Both the position numbers and the translations under genes were made by a program. A stretch of DNA of 64,000 nt from Protopterus annectens. Lineage: Eukaryota > Chordata > Ceratodontiformes > Protopteridae. The number at the start of each line of letters is the position of its first letter. Positions within the stretch are counted from its first letter, which is position 1. The stretch spans positions 1,076,816,740-1,076,880,739 of the forward strand of contig NC_056732.1 in the NCBI RefSeq assembly GCF_019279795.1. The letters run 5' to 3'. This document shows positions 47,810-59,040 of the stretch, in pieces. A model generated the notes under the pieces. It had not been told where the DNA came from. It did not search any database and saw only the letters and a list, made by a program, of their open reading frames with translations.

Positions 47810-49258
47810 TTAAAGTGTGGATTGCTGCAAGCAGATGCGTGTCATTCTTATGAATTGTGACTGTGGAATATTCCTGGCTATATGAGGTGGATGAAAGCTG
47901 GATGCATGGAGAAGGGAATTGTACTGTGGATATTTGTGAAATACCTCAGTTCGTAAGGTATGATCAGTATTTCTGGTGATTAGGACATTAAGATATGTTA
48001 TTTGTTCCAAATTGTAATTCACCGTGAATTGTAGGCCCCATTTATTTTCATTAAAATAGCCCACAAATTCCAACAAATAATCCACATCCGATCTCCATAC
48101 CATCCAGCAATCATCTAAAACCCTTCTCCAGATGTCCATTTCCGTCAGGTAAATGTTATGTGCATTGTCATAAATCAAATGTTTTTCAACATAAGCCATG
48201 AAAAGGTCTGCATAGATGGGGGCAAATGAAGCCCCCATTGCTATTCCTTTTATTTGCCAATAACACTGTTTCTGGTAGAAAAAGACATTGTTAGTAAGGA
48301 CATGTTCAGTGAGGCATATCAGAAAAGTATTAAAACCAGGTTGATATAAATCCGATTTGTATAGCCAATATTCTATAGCTTCCAGACATGCCTCATGTGG
48401 TATATTGGTGTAAAGTGCACTGACATCAAGTGTACATAATAACCATCCCTGTTCCAATTGTGTTTCAGAAATGATCTGTAGAAATTCAGTAGTGTCCTTG
48501 ATTCTTGAACGGACCCATTTTAGTAGTGGCTGCAGAAATTTGGGGAGGAATTGTGAAAGGGGCTCAGTGATGGAACCTCTGCCCAATACAATCAGTCTGC
48601 CTGGTGGATTACAAGGATCCTTATGAATCTTGGGTAAAAAATATATATATTGATTTATAGGATCTGACACTTTGAGATGATACATAATTGTATCAGAAAT
48701 AATACCCTCCTGCCTGGCAGATAATAAAAGGTCATCAATTTGTTTTTTGAATCTAAATGTTGGATCCAAATGCATGTTAACATAATAGCTCCCATTAAGT
48801 TGTTTATGTGCTTCAGTTTCATATTGAGCCCAATTCATGACCACAACAGCCTCACATTTATCAGCAGAGAGGATAACCAGATCATTGTTATTTTCTAGAT
48901 CACGTAGGGCCTCAAGTTCAATCCCTGAGAGATTGTTAGCCTTATAGCTCAACTCTCTAGGGTGGAAATGCAGATCTTTCAGTACACTTGTTTGAAATAG
49001 TCGAACATTGTGGCACATGGGTGGTACAAATTTGGACCTGTGGTAGGTGAAGACTCTATCAGAATCACAATCAGTAGATCCTTGAAAATGTAGCTTTAAA
49101 TTCAAAAGTCTACAAAATGCTAACACATCCTGAGCTAAGTGATCATCAAAAATGAAAAAACCCGGAATAAAGTTAAGACCTTTATTGAGTAAACTCATTT
49201 GTGTTTGTGACAAGGTAACATCAGAAATGTTTAGAACATTGTTATTACATGTATTCAT
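47810..49258 (-). CDS. PLE copy 2 reverse transcriptase, open frame of 482 codons
   Basis: An uninterrupted frame that includes almost the whole RT. In order: start MNTCNNNVLNISDVTLSQTQ and LLNKGLNFIPG (PLE N-terminal motif), ILSADKCEAVVVMNW (usual D-K-G), IYFLPKIHKDP, PPGRLIVLGRGSITEPLSQF, then motif A TLDVSALYTNIPHEACL with the first catalytic Asp, motif B QIKGIAMGASFAPIYADLFM, and motif C RRVLDDCWMVW with both Asp. YLNVLI follows. The frame ends just after the palm and thumb (RMTRICLQQSTL), so the endonuclease is lost by frameshift. The ATG at 49256-49258 overlaps the stop of the upstream ORF as ATGA. PLE RTs are related to telomerase RT. The palm looks chemically intact, but without the linked endonuclease the element is not complete. 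Confidence 0.88.
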   Translation of the reverse strand: MNTCNNNVLNISDVTLSQTQMSLLNKGLNFIPGFFIFDDHLAQDVLAFCRLLNLKLHFQGSTDCDSDRVFTYHRSKFVPPMCHNVRLFQTSVLKDLHFHPRELSYKANNLSGIELEALRDLENNNDLVILSADKCEAVVVMNWAQYETEAHKQLNGSYYVNMHLDPTFRFKKQIDDLLLSARQEGIISDTIMYHLKVSDPINQYIYFLPKIHKDPCNPPGRLIVLGRGSITEPLSQFLPKFLQPLLKWVRSRIKDTTEFLQIISETQLEQGWLLCTLDVSALYTNIPHEACLEAIEYWLYKSDLYQPGFNTFLICLTEHVLTNNVFFYQKQCYWQIKGIAMGASFAPIYADLFMAYVEKHLIYDNAHNIYLTEMDIWRRVLDDCWMVWRSDVDYLLEFVGYFNENKWGLQFTVNYNLEQITYLNVLITRNTDHTLRTEVFHKYPQYNSLLHASSFHPPHIARNIPQSQFIRMTRICLQQSTL

Positions 49259-50075
49259 TTCTGAATTAACAGTTTCAACAACCCCTCCATGTTGTCTATT
49301 TTTGGAGGGTTTTCTCCCTGCTCTTTTGTAGTGGGACCTAAAGAGGGTGTGGTGTATCTTCTTTTTGGGGTAGGTGAGTCTGAGGCCTGTTGTATGTCCA
49401 AGTCCATGGCTGATGAAGTGTCATCTGTTGATGTCTCAATACCAGCCAGGCATTTTTTAAGAATAAATCTGGGACGTTTCCTTTTGGTTACCCTAGTGTT
49501 ACCCTCTTCAAATCTAACATGTTTATTATAACTGAATGGGTTTCCCCTTTCATAATTAGTTTTATCCCACTGAAATCTGTGGACTTTCCTCTCATGTAAC
49601 TGTTGTTCCAAAGCGAGGAGGTCTTTGTTTAATTTACTAAGACCCATGACATAAAAAGGTTGTCCCTCAAAGATTTTTGTTTCCTCACATAACTTAGTAA
49701 TATCCTCAATGTCCCTGTCTATAGTTCTATCATGATAATTGGCTACTGCTTCCACAAAAGCCATAGATGTTTGTTGCTGTATAGAAGCCCACAGCTTTGC
49801 CAATTCCGCATCTATCTCATTAACAAGTGGTTGTGTCCTTACTCTCAGCCTTCTTGGTGAGATGCCTTTGGCCAAATAAGCTTTGAAAAGCCTGGAATGC
49901 CAAACATTGGATCTCAAGGATCTCGTACTTTCTTAATTTCTGAAATAATGCTGCACAGACATTCTCTGGTCCCCGAATAGTAGTCCTAATATCCCCTTGG
50001 TTATTGTTACCTATACCAAATACACCCAAATCCTCCCTATCAGCAGATAGTCCTGTTAATATTTTAGTTAGATCC
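49255..50075 (-). pseudogene. PLE copy 2 N-terminal ORF, one frameshift
   Basis: Two overlapping frames join to one text. 50074-49820 starts MDLTKILTGLSADREDLG at an ATG (50074) and runs to a stop at 49820. The frame of 49917-49255 takes over in the overlap near 49917 and continues with FKAYLAKGISPRRLRVRTQP, a long charged helical part (coiled-coil-like, LNKDLLALEQQLHERKVHRF), a basic patch (TKRKRPRFILKK), a Ser/Thr-rich acidic stretch and PPKIDNMEGLLKLLIQK. The stop overlaps the RT start codon as ATGA. I know no named domain for it. It may be a nucleic-acid-binding N-terminal protein or the N-terminal extension of the RT. The (TA)n tract lies just upstream; codons of the longer frame to 50245 read through it as Ile-Tyr and are not meaningful. 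Confidence 0.7.
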
Positions 50076-50104
50076 ATATTCAGTAGATACACAATCGGAT
50101 ATAA

Positions 50105-50106
<2 letters not shown>

Positions 50107-50158
<52 letters not shown>
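50107..50158. repeat. (AT)n microsatellite in PLE copy 2
   Basis: About 52 bases of alternating AT, directly upstream (minus strand) of the N-terminal ORF. Confidence 0.97.
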
Positions 50159-50161
<3 letters not shown>

Positions 50162-50365
50162 GCCAAAAGATGCACACTGAATATATATCCAATATAGTAA
50201 GTTGCTGATTGGCGGAGAAAAAACAACTGAACTATTACTTGGCAAAAAACCCTTTATATTTATTTTATTGCTATTGATCTATATACCAACACTCTAATTC
50301 AAAAAAATATATAACAGTTCAAAAACTCTTTATAACGTTCCTTTCAGACATAAATCCTTGTTCCT

Positions 50366-50745
50366 TTAATCAAATATGGACCATAATAGCCCTTGTCACA
50401 AAATTCCAAATAAGCATTAGTTTGGCAATGCTATGTCCATAAAACATCCATTAAAAATGAATGGCATCAATTTAGGAGCAATAATCGTAAAAGCCGCTCT
50501 ATTGATATCCACACTTATGTAATAATATATTTTGCAAATATGTGAACCATAATAGCCCTTGCCAATAAGTCCCAATACTGTTGTTCCATTAACCTGGGTA
50601 GTGCAATGTCCACAATAAATGTATATTGCTGAATATACCAAAAACACCATCCATTTATTAATAAGAATGGGCCATCATGGTTAATGCTAGGTGATAATAT
50701 AATTTGGGCAATGCTACGTCCACCTCAAAATATGGCATAACCAAC
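50366..50745. repeat. Three diverged direct repeats in the PLE 5' region
   Basis: CCATAATAGCCCTTG at 50381 and 50547 and the related GCCATCATGGTTAATGC at 50671. Each is followed by a GGGCAATGCTATGTCCA-like word (50433, about 50605, about 50706). Spacing is about 166 and 125 bases. Confidence 0.7.
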
Positions 50746-51345
50746 CACCATATAACACTATATTTCAAAACAACTTAATCCGTTGGTATAAGGTCAAACA
50801 TAGAAACATTAAACAGTTAGCCAGTATGTTTTGCATCTGCCACCCAGATCTGATCATCCAAGGAGTGTACCCTATGACTAAATCAATAAACCGCAATATC
50901 AGGACTAAAAATTTGCTTATACCTTTACCATAGGGTCCCCAAAATCCTGTTTACATCTAGAATTGTTAGAGCTTATTGTTAGGTCAAAACAATATGTATA
51001 TCTAGTTAGTCCCGTATGTTCATATATGTTTCCAAAAACCATATTATAAAATTTTACAATCATAAGCATGGACCAAACAATCGCCCCCTCATCAGTCATA
51101 GTGTAGACAAGTCTATCGTTCAATACCTTATGTATGGTAGGTAGTTATAAACATTCATTTAGCAGAAACATTTTTGTAAATAAATGCACAATCACAAAGC
51201 ATTGCTGGTACATATAACAAGAATATATAAATAAGTCACCTTATGTCCATATAGTGTAGATTAGTTTATAACCTTAATAAACATGTTATGTCCCTTGATA
51301 AGAAGGAAGAAGGAACATATAAAATGGCAGTTAAACAAAAATAAA

Positions 51346-52072
51346 CCCAATCTACCCATCAGTTAGAAAAGTCCGTAACATATAGGCAAGATGCCCCCAT
51401 AGCTCTCTGTGGTGACTTGGTAGTTAGTAAACATGTAGAAAACAAAATTATAAATCAATAAAAGTCAATTGCATCCAGTGAGGATATCAGCCAAATTCCA
51501 ACAGCCTAGAAATCCTTCGTCGTAAACCCTCTGCCAGAATGTTGACAAATAGTCCCAAAATGAACCACAAGCAAATTGGTAGATCCACTATTGCAGTAAA
51601 AATGTAAATGAATCCAAAAAACAAAATTCAACAACCAAATGTTCACCTTAGATACGTAGTGTTTGTTCCGGTGTTCCCTGTAAGATGGCGATTGTGCAAC
51701 ACAACCCCAGTCTACCCATCAGTCAGAAAAACACATAACATATAGGCAAATTCCCCCACAGGTCCCTTTAGTTACCAAGTGGTAGATGTAAATGTAAAAA
51801 AAAACAGAACTATAAGCTGATGAGAGTCAATTACATCTCATGGGGATATTGACCAAACCTCAGCAACATAGAGCACCTCTGTCACGTTAAACGATGATCC
51901 CTTTCCTAAAATGTTGACGAACAGTCCCAAAAGTGAACCGCCAGCAGATAGACCAGGAAATGTAGAAAAAGATGTACATTAATCCAAAAAACAAAATCCA
52001 ACAGCCAAATGTTCTCCTTGAGCTCATAGTGAAGATCTCGGCATTCCTGTAGACCAAAAATGGTGTCTGAAT
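51346..52072. repeat. 360-bp tandem duplication in the PLE 5' region
   Basis: TCTACCCATCAGT begins at 51351 and 51711. The copies share CATATAGGCAA, AATGTTGACRAAYAGTCCC, AATCCAAAAAACAAAA and CCAAATGTTC in order, at about 75-80% by eye. This is the terminal-repeat side of the element on the minus strand. Confidence 0.85.
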
Positions 52073-52188
52073 GTTCAGCCCCATCCCACGAGTGCAGTGT
52101 AAACCTCAATAATAGTCCAAACAAAATCCCCTACAGTCAGCAGTGTAGTATTAGATGGAGGCAACCAGATTACTCACAAAATAAAGCC

Positions 52189-52212
52189 CGACCCTTCGAA
52201 GGTTATCATCAG
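52189..52212 (-). ncRNA. Degenerate hammerhead-like motif, 5' end of PLE copy 2
   Basis: Minus strand: CTGATGA (52212-52206), then a helix II candidate ACCTT-CGA-AGGGT. The following CGGGC replaces the required CGAAAC, so activity is unlikely. Confidence 0.4.
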
Positions 52213-52235
52213 AGTAGATATATTGAAATAAGCAA

Positions 52236-52245
52236 TTGCAATTAA
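52236..52245. repeat. Target-site duplication, right copy
   Basis: TTGCAATTAA, identical to 46759-46768. Confidence 0.9.
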
Positions 52246-53049
52246 GCCATGATAAAGGACAGATTGTTATCCCAGGGATAAAAATTCAATGGGGGATATT
52301 CCAGGGTGACTCTCTGTCACCATTGCTATTCTGCCTTGGCCATTAATCCATTAAGCTGTTTACTTAACAGCTTAGGCCATGGCTACAATTTGGCTCCTAG
52401 GAAACAACAAAGTCTAATGACTTATCATCTTCTCTTTGTCAATGATTTAAAACTGTATAGATAATCAGACGAGGAACTGAAAGCACAGCTGCAGGTTGTC
52501 AAAACTTTTTCAGATGATATTAGAATGTAATTTGGTTTTGAAAAATGTGCAAAAGAAACCTTTAAAGCAAGAAAACTGCAGCACCAGGAAAACATCAGTT
52601 TGAGACAAGAATGTGATATAAAAGAAATTGAGCAAGTGGGAGTGTATAAATACTTCGGAATTGATGAAGGATCAGCAATAAAACAAATGCAAACAAAACT
52701 CAGTAATGAATACTTTAGAAGACTTAAATTAATCCTGAGAACAGCATTGACATCTAGGAACAAGATCCAAGTTATAAATCAATTTGCTCTTCCTGTCCTA
52801 ACGTACAGTTATGGAGTGATTGACTGGCCCCAAAAAGTGTTGGATAGATTAGATATTAAAACAATAAGGATGCTTTATGCTCACCAAATGATTTATAAAA
52901 ATCAGTGTATACCAAGATTATATAGTCCCCGTTCTGAAGTAGGGATGGGCCTCCTTGAAAGTGATTCCATGTATAGATCTGCAATCGTGGGACTCCACAC
53001 GTCTACTGACCTCACAAGATCCAAACATAGTGAAAGTTTTGAAACATGA
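52246..53049 (+). pseudogene. R4/Dong-type reverse transcriptase, second half
   Basis: The frame resumes after the target duplication (SHDKGQIVIPGIKIQ) and reaches WGIFQGDSLSPLLFCL (52288-52340), RT motif B. A shift follows, then HLLFVNDLKLYR (about 52425-52460), motif C, where the usual FVDD reads FVND, so one catalytic Asp is lost. The thumb and post-RT part is open at 52600-53049: KEIEQVGVYKYFGIDEG, YFRRLKLILRTALTSRNKI, NQFALPVLTYSYGVIDW and IPRLYSPRSEVGMGL. These are characteristic words of R4/Dong, R2 and NeSL group proteins. The copy is dead by point mutation, stops and the inserted PLE. Confidence 0.88.
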
Positions 53050-53975
53050 GAAGAATACATCTAAGATGACTTCTCTGCTTAATTTAGCAGAAGCATATTG
53101 ACGTCAAGCAGGAATGGAAATCAAACCAGAAGTAGATAAAAAACAGGCAGCAACTTTATGTGCCAAAAAACAAAAGAAAGAATATATTTAGGACCAGTTT
53201 AGAAGACAAGAAATGTTTAAAAAACATAAATATAGTTGCAAGTATAGAAAACTTCTGGAAGAGCCTCGTGTTGATCAAGAATGACTGCAGGAATGTTTAA
53301 GGAGAGGCAAATTTAAACGAAGAAATGAAAGGTTAATACTGGCAGCCCAAGATAGTGGGTTACATACATGTTGGTTTACAAAGTCCATGTGGAAGAAACA
53401 AACAAATATAGGTTTTGTAAAACCAAATTGGAAACAGTCACATACCTTGTTGCTGGTTGTGACACACTAATGGCAGTAGAACTGTATGCTGAAAGGCATA
53501 ATAATGTGGCGAGACTGTTGCACTGGAGATTGTGCAAATATTATGGTATCGAAGTAGCTGAAAAACACTGGAAACATGAGCCACAAAGCATCATAGAAAA
53601 TGATGAAGTTTATATCACATGGGATTACCCATTACCAACAGTTCAAAAGATAGATGCTAGAAAACCAAATATAGTGGTTCAAGAATAGAAGACAAGAGTA
53701 GCATTGATCATTGAAATCACCACACCCAGTGACTACAGTGTCTTGCGTACAGAGAAATACAAAGTCATAAAATATCAGGATCTGCAGGCAGAAACAAGAG
53801 TAATGTGGAAGAAATATACCCAGACAGTTCCAATAGTTGTAGGAGCAATGGGTCTTAAAAGAATCTACAATTGTATTTAGATATGTTACCAATCCATGTA
53901 ACTCCATACGAATTGCAGATGGAGTCATTACTGGGCACATTGCGGGTGCTCTGAAGAGCACTTTTGGCTGACATC
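53050..53975 (+). pseudogene. R4/Dong-type restriction-like endonuclease domain
   Basis: After a degraded stretch (53050-53360), the open frame 53368-53688 holds the zinc-knuckle-like start (RFCKTKLETVTYLVAGC, where family members have CxxC-ET-H-C; here one Cys and the His are changed). The HN/CK words follow: ERHNNVARLLHWRLCKYYG. Next come ARKPNIVVQE (usual RPDI), then past one TAG (53686) ALIIEITTPSDYSVL and KYKVIKYQDL, the PD-(D/E)xK core region, and VPIVVGAMGLKRIYN. This domain nicks the genomic target in REL-type LINEs. Its presence at the C-terminus, with no AP endonuclease at the N-terminus, places the element in the early-branching LINE group. Two active-site positions look altered. 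Confidence 0.85.
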
Positions 53976-54030
53976 AAAGATTGAAACAATGCTAATTTCA
54001 TGAACTTTAATTGTACTTTGACTTAGGAAT

Positions 54031-56520
54031 GGGGTCCATTCCCGTCATGGTATTAGAAATCCAAAGACTTGGAGAAATTAGAAAAAAAGCCAGAAACCAC
54101 ATAACACATGCATCCTTGTGTGCCCATACTGTGCTTTGACAGGTACCACACAAGTAGCTGGAGTGCACGTGGTAGCAATTAGACAGTATGACCTGCCTGA
54201 CTGGTGAAGTGTACCCACAGTGGAAGCAAAGGAGTATTGGTCATGGAAAAAACATTGACTCCAGTGTGTGGAGACAGTGGGATTACCCACATGCCTGTCC
54301 AACGTGCCATTGAAATTAGCCATGCACAGAAATCCTTCATGTACCTCATCATGCAGGACACACACTACACCTATAATCACTGCTGTGGCAGTGGTAGTAT
54401 CTCCCTGTGTCTGGATAACTGCCCTGCTCATCTATGGGGTAATTCCCATTGTGGAACCCATCTCAATCAAAGACTTAGAGTTATGGTGGTGACAACCACT
54501 GGCCTGCCTCTTCTGACCCCTGTCCCTGCACTCTGCTCATTTCAGATGTATGAGCAGGGACAACTACAGTAGCTGTGATGGGCATAACCTCTTCTTTTAT
54601 GGGTTCAGCTGTGGTGGGGATGGGTTGCAAAAGCAGCAGAGCTGTGACACTGGACATGGATGGTAGTGCGCCCCTACAGTCACTTTTGCCACCAGCAGCA
54701 TTGTACCTAAAGACTGTGCTATCTCAATGCTGTCATCACCATCAGTATTTATGCAACCCTAACTTCAGGGATATCCTATTCCATGATGAAGAACCCTATA
54801 ACTACAGCACATGCGATGCAAGCTAGATAAATTCTCTTGTGTGACTTTACAAATAGGTATCAATCCCACCACTCGATGATGCACCCACGTTACATATCAC
54901 TGCCATACAAAGAATGTAAACAGATATACATGCCATTGTGTCTGCATCCCAGATATGTCTGTAGAGGAATGATGGTGTAGCTGAGCATCCTTGAGATTAA
55001 AGTGATAACAATCTGGTACATCACCAGCAGAGACACAGGAAGGACCATCTAGCTTGGCACTGACATATGTATAGGTCTCTGCCAGGCGTCAACATCATTT
55101 CTGTCTCCCCAGTCAGGGACAACATTACCTCCTCGGTGGCAGTCATGGTGATCTGTAATGACAACCCCCCCCATGCATAGACATACTTCCTGCACAGTGG
55201 CACAAGCTTTCTGTTTGGCATGAGAGATCACATTGGTGACCCTTTGCTGGACGTGACAGACTTCCTTCTTGTGAACACTGACAGCAACAATGTCTGCCAC
55301 CAGCTCATGCTACACATGGTCAGGGAAAGCCCACTTACTTTTATCTGTCACTGGAGTACTACATCTATGCTCACAGAATCCCTGCAGTGTGACATTTATC
55401 TCTGCCTAGAAGAACATCTCTATGTACTTCCTTTCATTTGGTACCATTTCACAACTGTAAATAAGGGCATAGAGCTATGACTAGTGAACAGTCATTCCTT
55501 ATGTTGAACTTCTATTAGGGTGTGCACATACCAAAGTTGTGTCTGTGTCACTATTAGGTGCAACCCTACCATAACATACTATCACAGGACAGATCTTCGT
55601 AGCACCTCAGTAGGGCAGAATGGGGCAAACTGTGTAGTGGCATTCACTCTGCCAGCAGAGTATGCATATTTTTGTCCAGTAAAGCATGGCCATTATATCC
55701 CCTGTATACAAACACCAGCCCAGTATCAGTTAATCTGTGTTCTGTTCCCACTTAAAAAATTGTCCACTGCATTCTGTATATGATGCAAATACACTGACAG
55801 TATTCATTGCAACACAGTCCTTTTGGTCAGTGCTGCATAAAAGAGGTCTTTGTGCACGTCACACAGCCCACAGCCAATATTTAAGTGGGATAACACTGCC
55901 CACACCTAATACTCAGTCCCAGCCTTTCACTGTTGTAACACATCCTGTACACATTACACAACTGCCCATAAGTGGCTTTGGAATGCCCCAAAATCTGCTT
56001 TTTAAGCTGTTGGTCCCCAGACCTGCATATGACATGTGCTCCCTTATTCCATCACGTTACACTGTTCTGCAATCTGTAAAGCAATGTGATAATGTAGTAC
56101 ACAGCTCGCCTATAAACCATCCTGTGCTATCACCTCTGTCAACAGGAAGATGTGGAGCAGTGTCACTGTAGCAGTTAGAAAACAGCAATAAGATTAATAC
56201 GCATTCTTCCCGTATGTCACTGTTCCATGTCAATGTATCACAGCAGCTGTAGCATTGTCTTTCTACTCTACAAGTTTTTCTGTAGCCACTTCTATTTTGT
56301 TACTGTTTGCAAATTCTGTCACATGATGAGCACTGTAATGGCTGTGGCTTTTTTATGGCACAATTTACAGTGATGTAATAGCTGTATATATTTTAGATAC
56401 CTGCAATATTGCCTAGTTTTGCAGTGCTGTTACTTATTTTAAACATTACATATGGCTTTTATATGCCTACTGTAGCACATACCTGGTAATGCAGGATGAC
56501 CTGTTCTACCACTCTTCATA
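54031..56520. other. Spacer with short open frames, nothing recognised
   Basis: Several frames of 70-140 codons occur on both strands (for example 54204-54572 plus, 54078-54431 minus, 55737-56171 plus). A minus-strand piece at 55300-55049 (VHKKEVCHVQQRVTNVIS) faintly recalls the Myb-like protein of Harbinger elements, but no transposase is nearby and I do not call it. Confidence 0.5.
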
Positions 56521-56523
56521 CCT

Positions 56524-57028
56524 GTAGGAATTATCACCACTGCCACGGTAATGATAACAAGCCTTGTAGTATTTGTCACCACTGCCACAGTAATGATATC
56601 GAGCCTTGTAGAAAATATCACCACTGCCGCAGTAATGATAACAAGCCTTGTAGTAATTTTCACCACTGCCACAGTAATGATAACAAGCCTTGCAGGAAAT
56701 ATCACCACTGCCGTGGTAATGATAACAAGCCTTGTAGTAACTGTCACCACTGCCACAGTAATGATAACGAGTCTATTAGAAATTGTCACCACTACCACGG
56801 TAATGATAACAAGTTTTGTAGGAATTGTCACTACTACCACAGTAATGATAACGAGCGTTGTAGGAATTGTCACCACTACCACGGTAATAACAAGCCTTGT
56901 AGGAATTGTCACCACTACCACAGTAATGATAATGAGCCTTATAGGAATTGTCACTACTATCATGGTAATGATAATGGGCGTTGTAGGAATTGTCACCACT
57001 GCTGCAGTAACAATAACAGGCCTTGCAA
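56524..57028. repeat. 42-bp minisatellite, 12 copies
   Basis: GTCACCACTGCCACAGTAATG followed by ATAACAAGCCTTGTAGGAAT recurs every 42 bases (one copy 39). Because 42 is a multiple of three, several frames on both strands stay open (200 codons minus, 187 and 238 plus). None has a start context, domain or flanking coding text. Confidence 0.95.
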
Positions 57029-57857
57029 TAGTGGGTGTCATACTCTATGTTGGACATGAGTGTTTGCCTTCCTGCATTACCATGTCCATGACTGTTCTTG
57101 TGCCATCCATACATGGTGCTATAGTCTCCCAGACCAGAAGTACTGATCCACTGGCCATACAAACTCCTCTGCCAGTGCTAGTTATACCAGGCATACTACA
57201 GAGGTACATTAGACAGGCTTACAGCTGTTGTTGTTTATTGGCAACTATCCTATTCCATGTTACTTAACTGCCACCAGGTGGCTGTGGCATGTATTCATGG
57301 CATTTTGGCTTCTGTAGTTATGTCCACTTGTCATGATTACCATTTTACCATTTAGGCCATAGAGGCACTGTCTAGTAGGCAAGTCTAACACCTGATTGTC
57401 TCTCCTTTGAGATGACATTTACCACATGATTTTTTTCAAGAGAGCTCCCAAGGCTCATGTGATCACTGTTTGCAACACATATACTACACACAAGGTGACT
57501 GGTTAGGCAACATTTAACCTTGATCCTTGTGGGACTGCCTGAGGTAGGAATATGTTGTATTTTGTTTACTTTTGCATAGTTAATAGTGTTTTACATCTCC
57601 AGGAACCCTTATGCCACACAGTGTCATACACATTAATGATTAGTGTTTTTGCTTTTGTACCTCTTGCTTTATCATTATCCTTTTTATGTTTTGTTTCTAG
57701 TTTTTGCTTTGGATATCTCCATTTATGTTCATTTTTTTGCAGTGTCTGCCATAGCTGTGGATATGGTGCAGCAGTGGCCACCACATTGGCCACCTGATAT
57801 GATATGACCTGCTGGGTCTTCAGCTGTCTCCAGGCCAGCTTCCCTGCAAGGCATACC
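57029..57857. other. Spacer, nothing recognised
   Basis: Short frames only, no known motif. Confidence 0.55.
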
Positions 57858-58152
57858 TCTCAAATGTCCATATATTTGCAGACTGTCCAGATTTTTGCCT
57901 CTTATTTTTAGTCTGTTCCTCATAAAATTTGCTGTTTTCTGGGACATCATTGAGGACTGAAGTCACTAAATAATACTAAATAGGAACAGACATTTTAGTT
58001 TCGGACTTCATATCCTTCAGAAAATATATAATAATGTACAAACTGTCATTCTAGCAACTTTCAAAGTTTATAGGAGAAATATTTAAAATCTGTCACTATT
58101 TATGAGCCTTTGTCCCTCCCCCATTTTTTCTGTCTTTGACCAGATTTCTTGC
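57858..58152 (+). mobile_element. Inverted-repeat element B, copy 2
   Basis: Starts CATACCTCTCAAATGTCC and contains CCAGATTTTTGCCTC, TGAAGTCACTAAATAAT and GACTTCATATCCTTCAG as in the other two copies. The right end is worn. Confidence 0.75.
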
Positions 58153-59040
58153 ACTGAGGGGTTTAGAGCTATGCCGCAGGGAGATATAGGTCGCCCAGCA
58201 AGAAGCTACCTGGGAAGCTCCCTGGTACCCTCCAGTTGTCATGTCTCCAGTGTGGGTGTAGTTTCTCCATCAAGGGTGCCACCAGACAGGCATAATATGT
58301 CACTTGGTATGAGATGAGGAGCCTGGTGGTTCTTTAAGTGGACCTGCAGTTAGACACCTGCCTTTGCTACCTGGAGTATTTCCTAATATGATTGTCTGAG
58401 TCGTACAGCAGCTGCCTGCCCTGACGAGCAGGCCACCAGTGGCCAGGGAGGTACTGATTTTTGTCTGGGTGTGGCACTATGTAGTATGACAGTCAGCAGT
58501 CACCCACCTGTCCCTCATCATGATGTTCTCTTTTCTTCTGTTTTATTTCCCTACAATTGTCCTCCTTCTGTTGGTCTGTGTCTCATTGATCTGTTCTCTT
58601 GATTAGAGTCAGCATCTCCCCTGTTGGTCTTTGTCTGCTTTCATGTTTGTTTCTCCCTGCTATCATCCCTATACCCCATTTCCTGCCCACATCTTCCCCA
58701 TATTACCCTGTTCCTACCCTTCTTATGAAACTTAAAAATAAGCATGTGACCCATCAATATTTACTCTTGCTTTCTCACTCCCATGACGGTCTTCCTTCCA
58801 CATCCTGCTCTGTGTTCTGACCATCCTATATACCCATTTCCTTCCTGTTTATATTAATAAAATATTAATTGCTTGTAGCTGCAAGTTGATGCATATGTGA
58901 GTGCACATACCAGCATGCATGCTACCAGGCTCACTGCGAATGGCCTTTGTTGTGTAGTGCCACTGATTACATCCTGTGGGATTGTTGCTACAGAACGCTT
59001 TCATTAGTTGAACTCTTTCACCCAACATAGTGCCTAAATT
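58153..59040. other. Spacer, nothing recognised
   Basis: Pyrimidine-rich in part (58500-58850). No gene-like frame. Confidence 0.55.

Larger units (their letters stand above)
46769..52235 (-). mobile_element. Penelope-like element copy 2, near full length (5.47 kb)
   Basis: Bounded by a perfect 10-base target duplication. On the minus strand: a long 5' region with tandem duplications (52235-50250), a (TA)n tract (50158-50107), an N-terminal ORF, an RT ORF, a GIY-YIG endonuclease and a 3' UTR. Hammerhead-like cores lie near both ends. It sits inside the R4 LINE, so it is the younger of the two. Confidence 0.92.
43680..54030 (+). mobile_element. R4/Dong-type LINE (restriction-like endonuclease), nested and decayed
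   Basis: A single LINE in plus orientation: N-terminal domain (43900-45900), RT (46200-46768, then 52246-53050) and a C-terminal restriction-like endonuclease (53370-53960). It is interrupted by a SINE (45930-46195) and a PLE (46769-52235). The 5' border is uncertain; coding-like text begins near 43720. The 3' end is near 54030, without a clear tail. Confidence 0.85.

Noticed and set aside
49820-50245. Upstream extension of the PLE N-terminal frame to 50245
   Set aside because: It reads through the (AT)n tract as Ile-Tyr repeats; the ATG at 50074 is a better start.
55049-55300. Possible Harbinger Myb-like protein on the minus strand
   Set aside because: Only a weak resemblance over some 35 residues; no DDE transposase and no terminal repeats nearby.
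56439-57267. 200-, 187- and 238-codon frames over the 42-bp repeat
   Set aside because: The period is a multiple of three, so frames stay open by default; the product has no domain.
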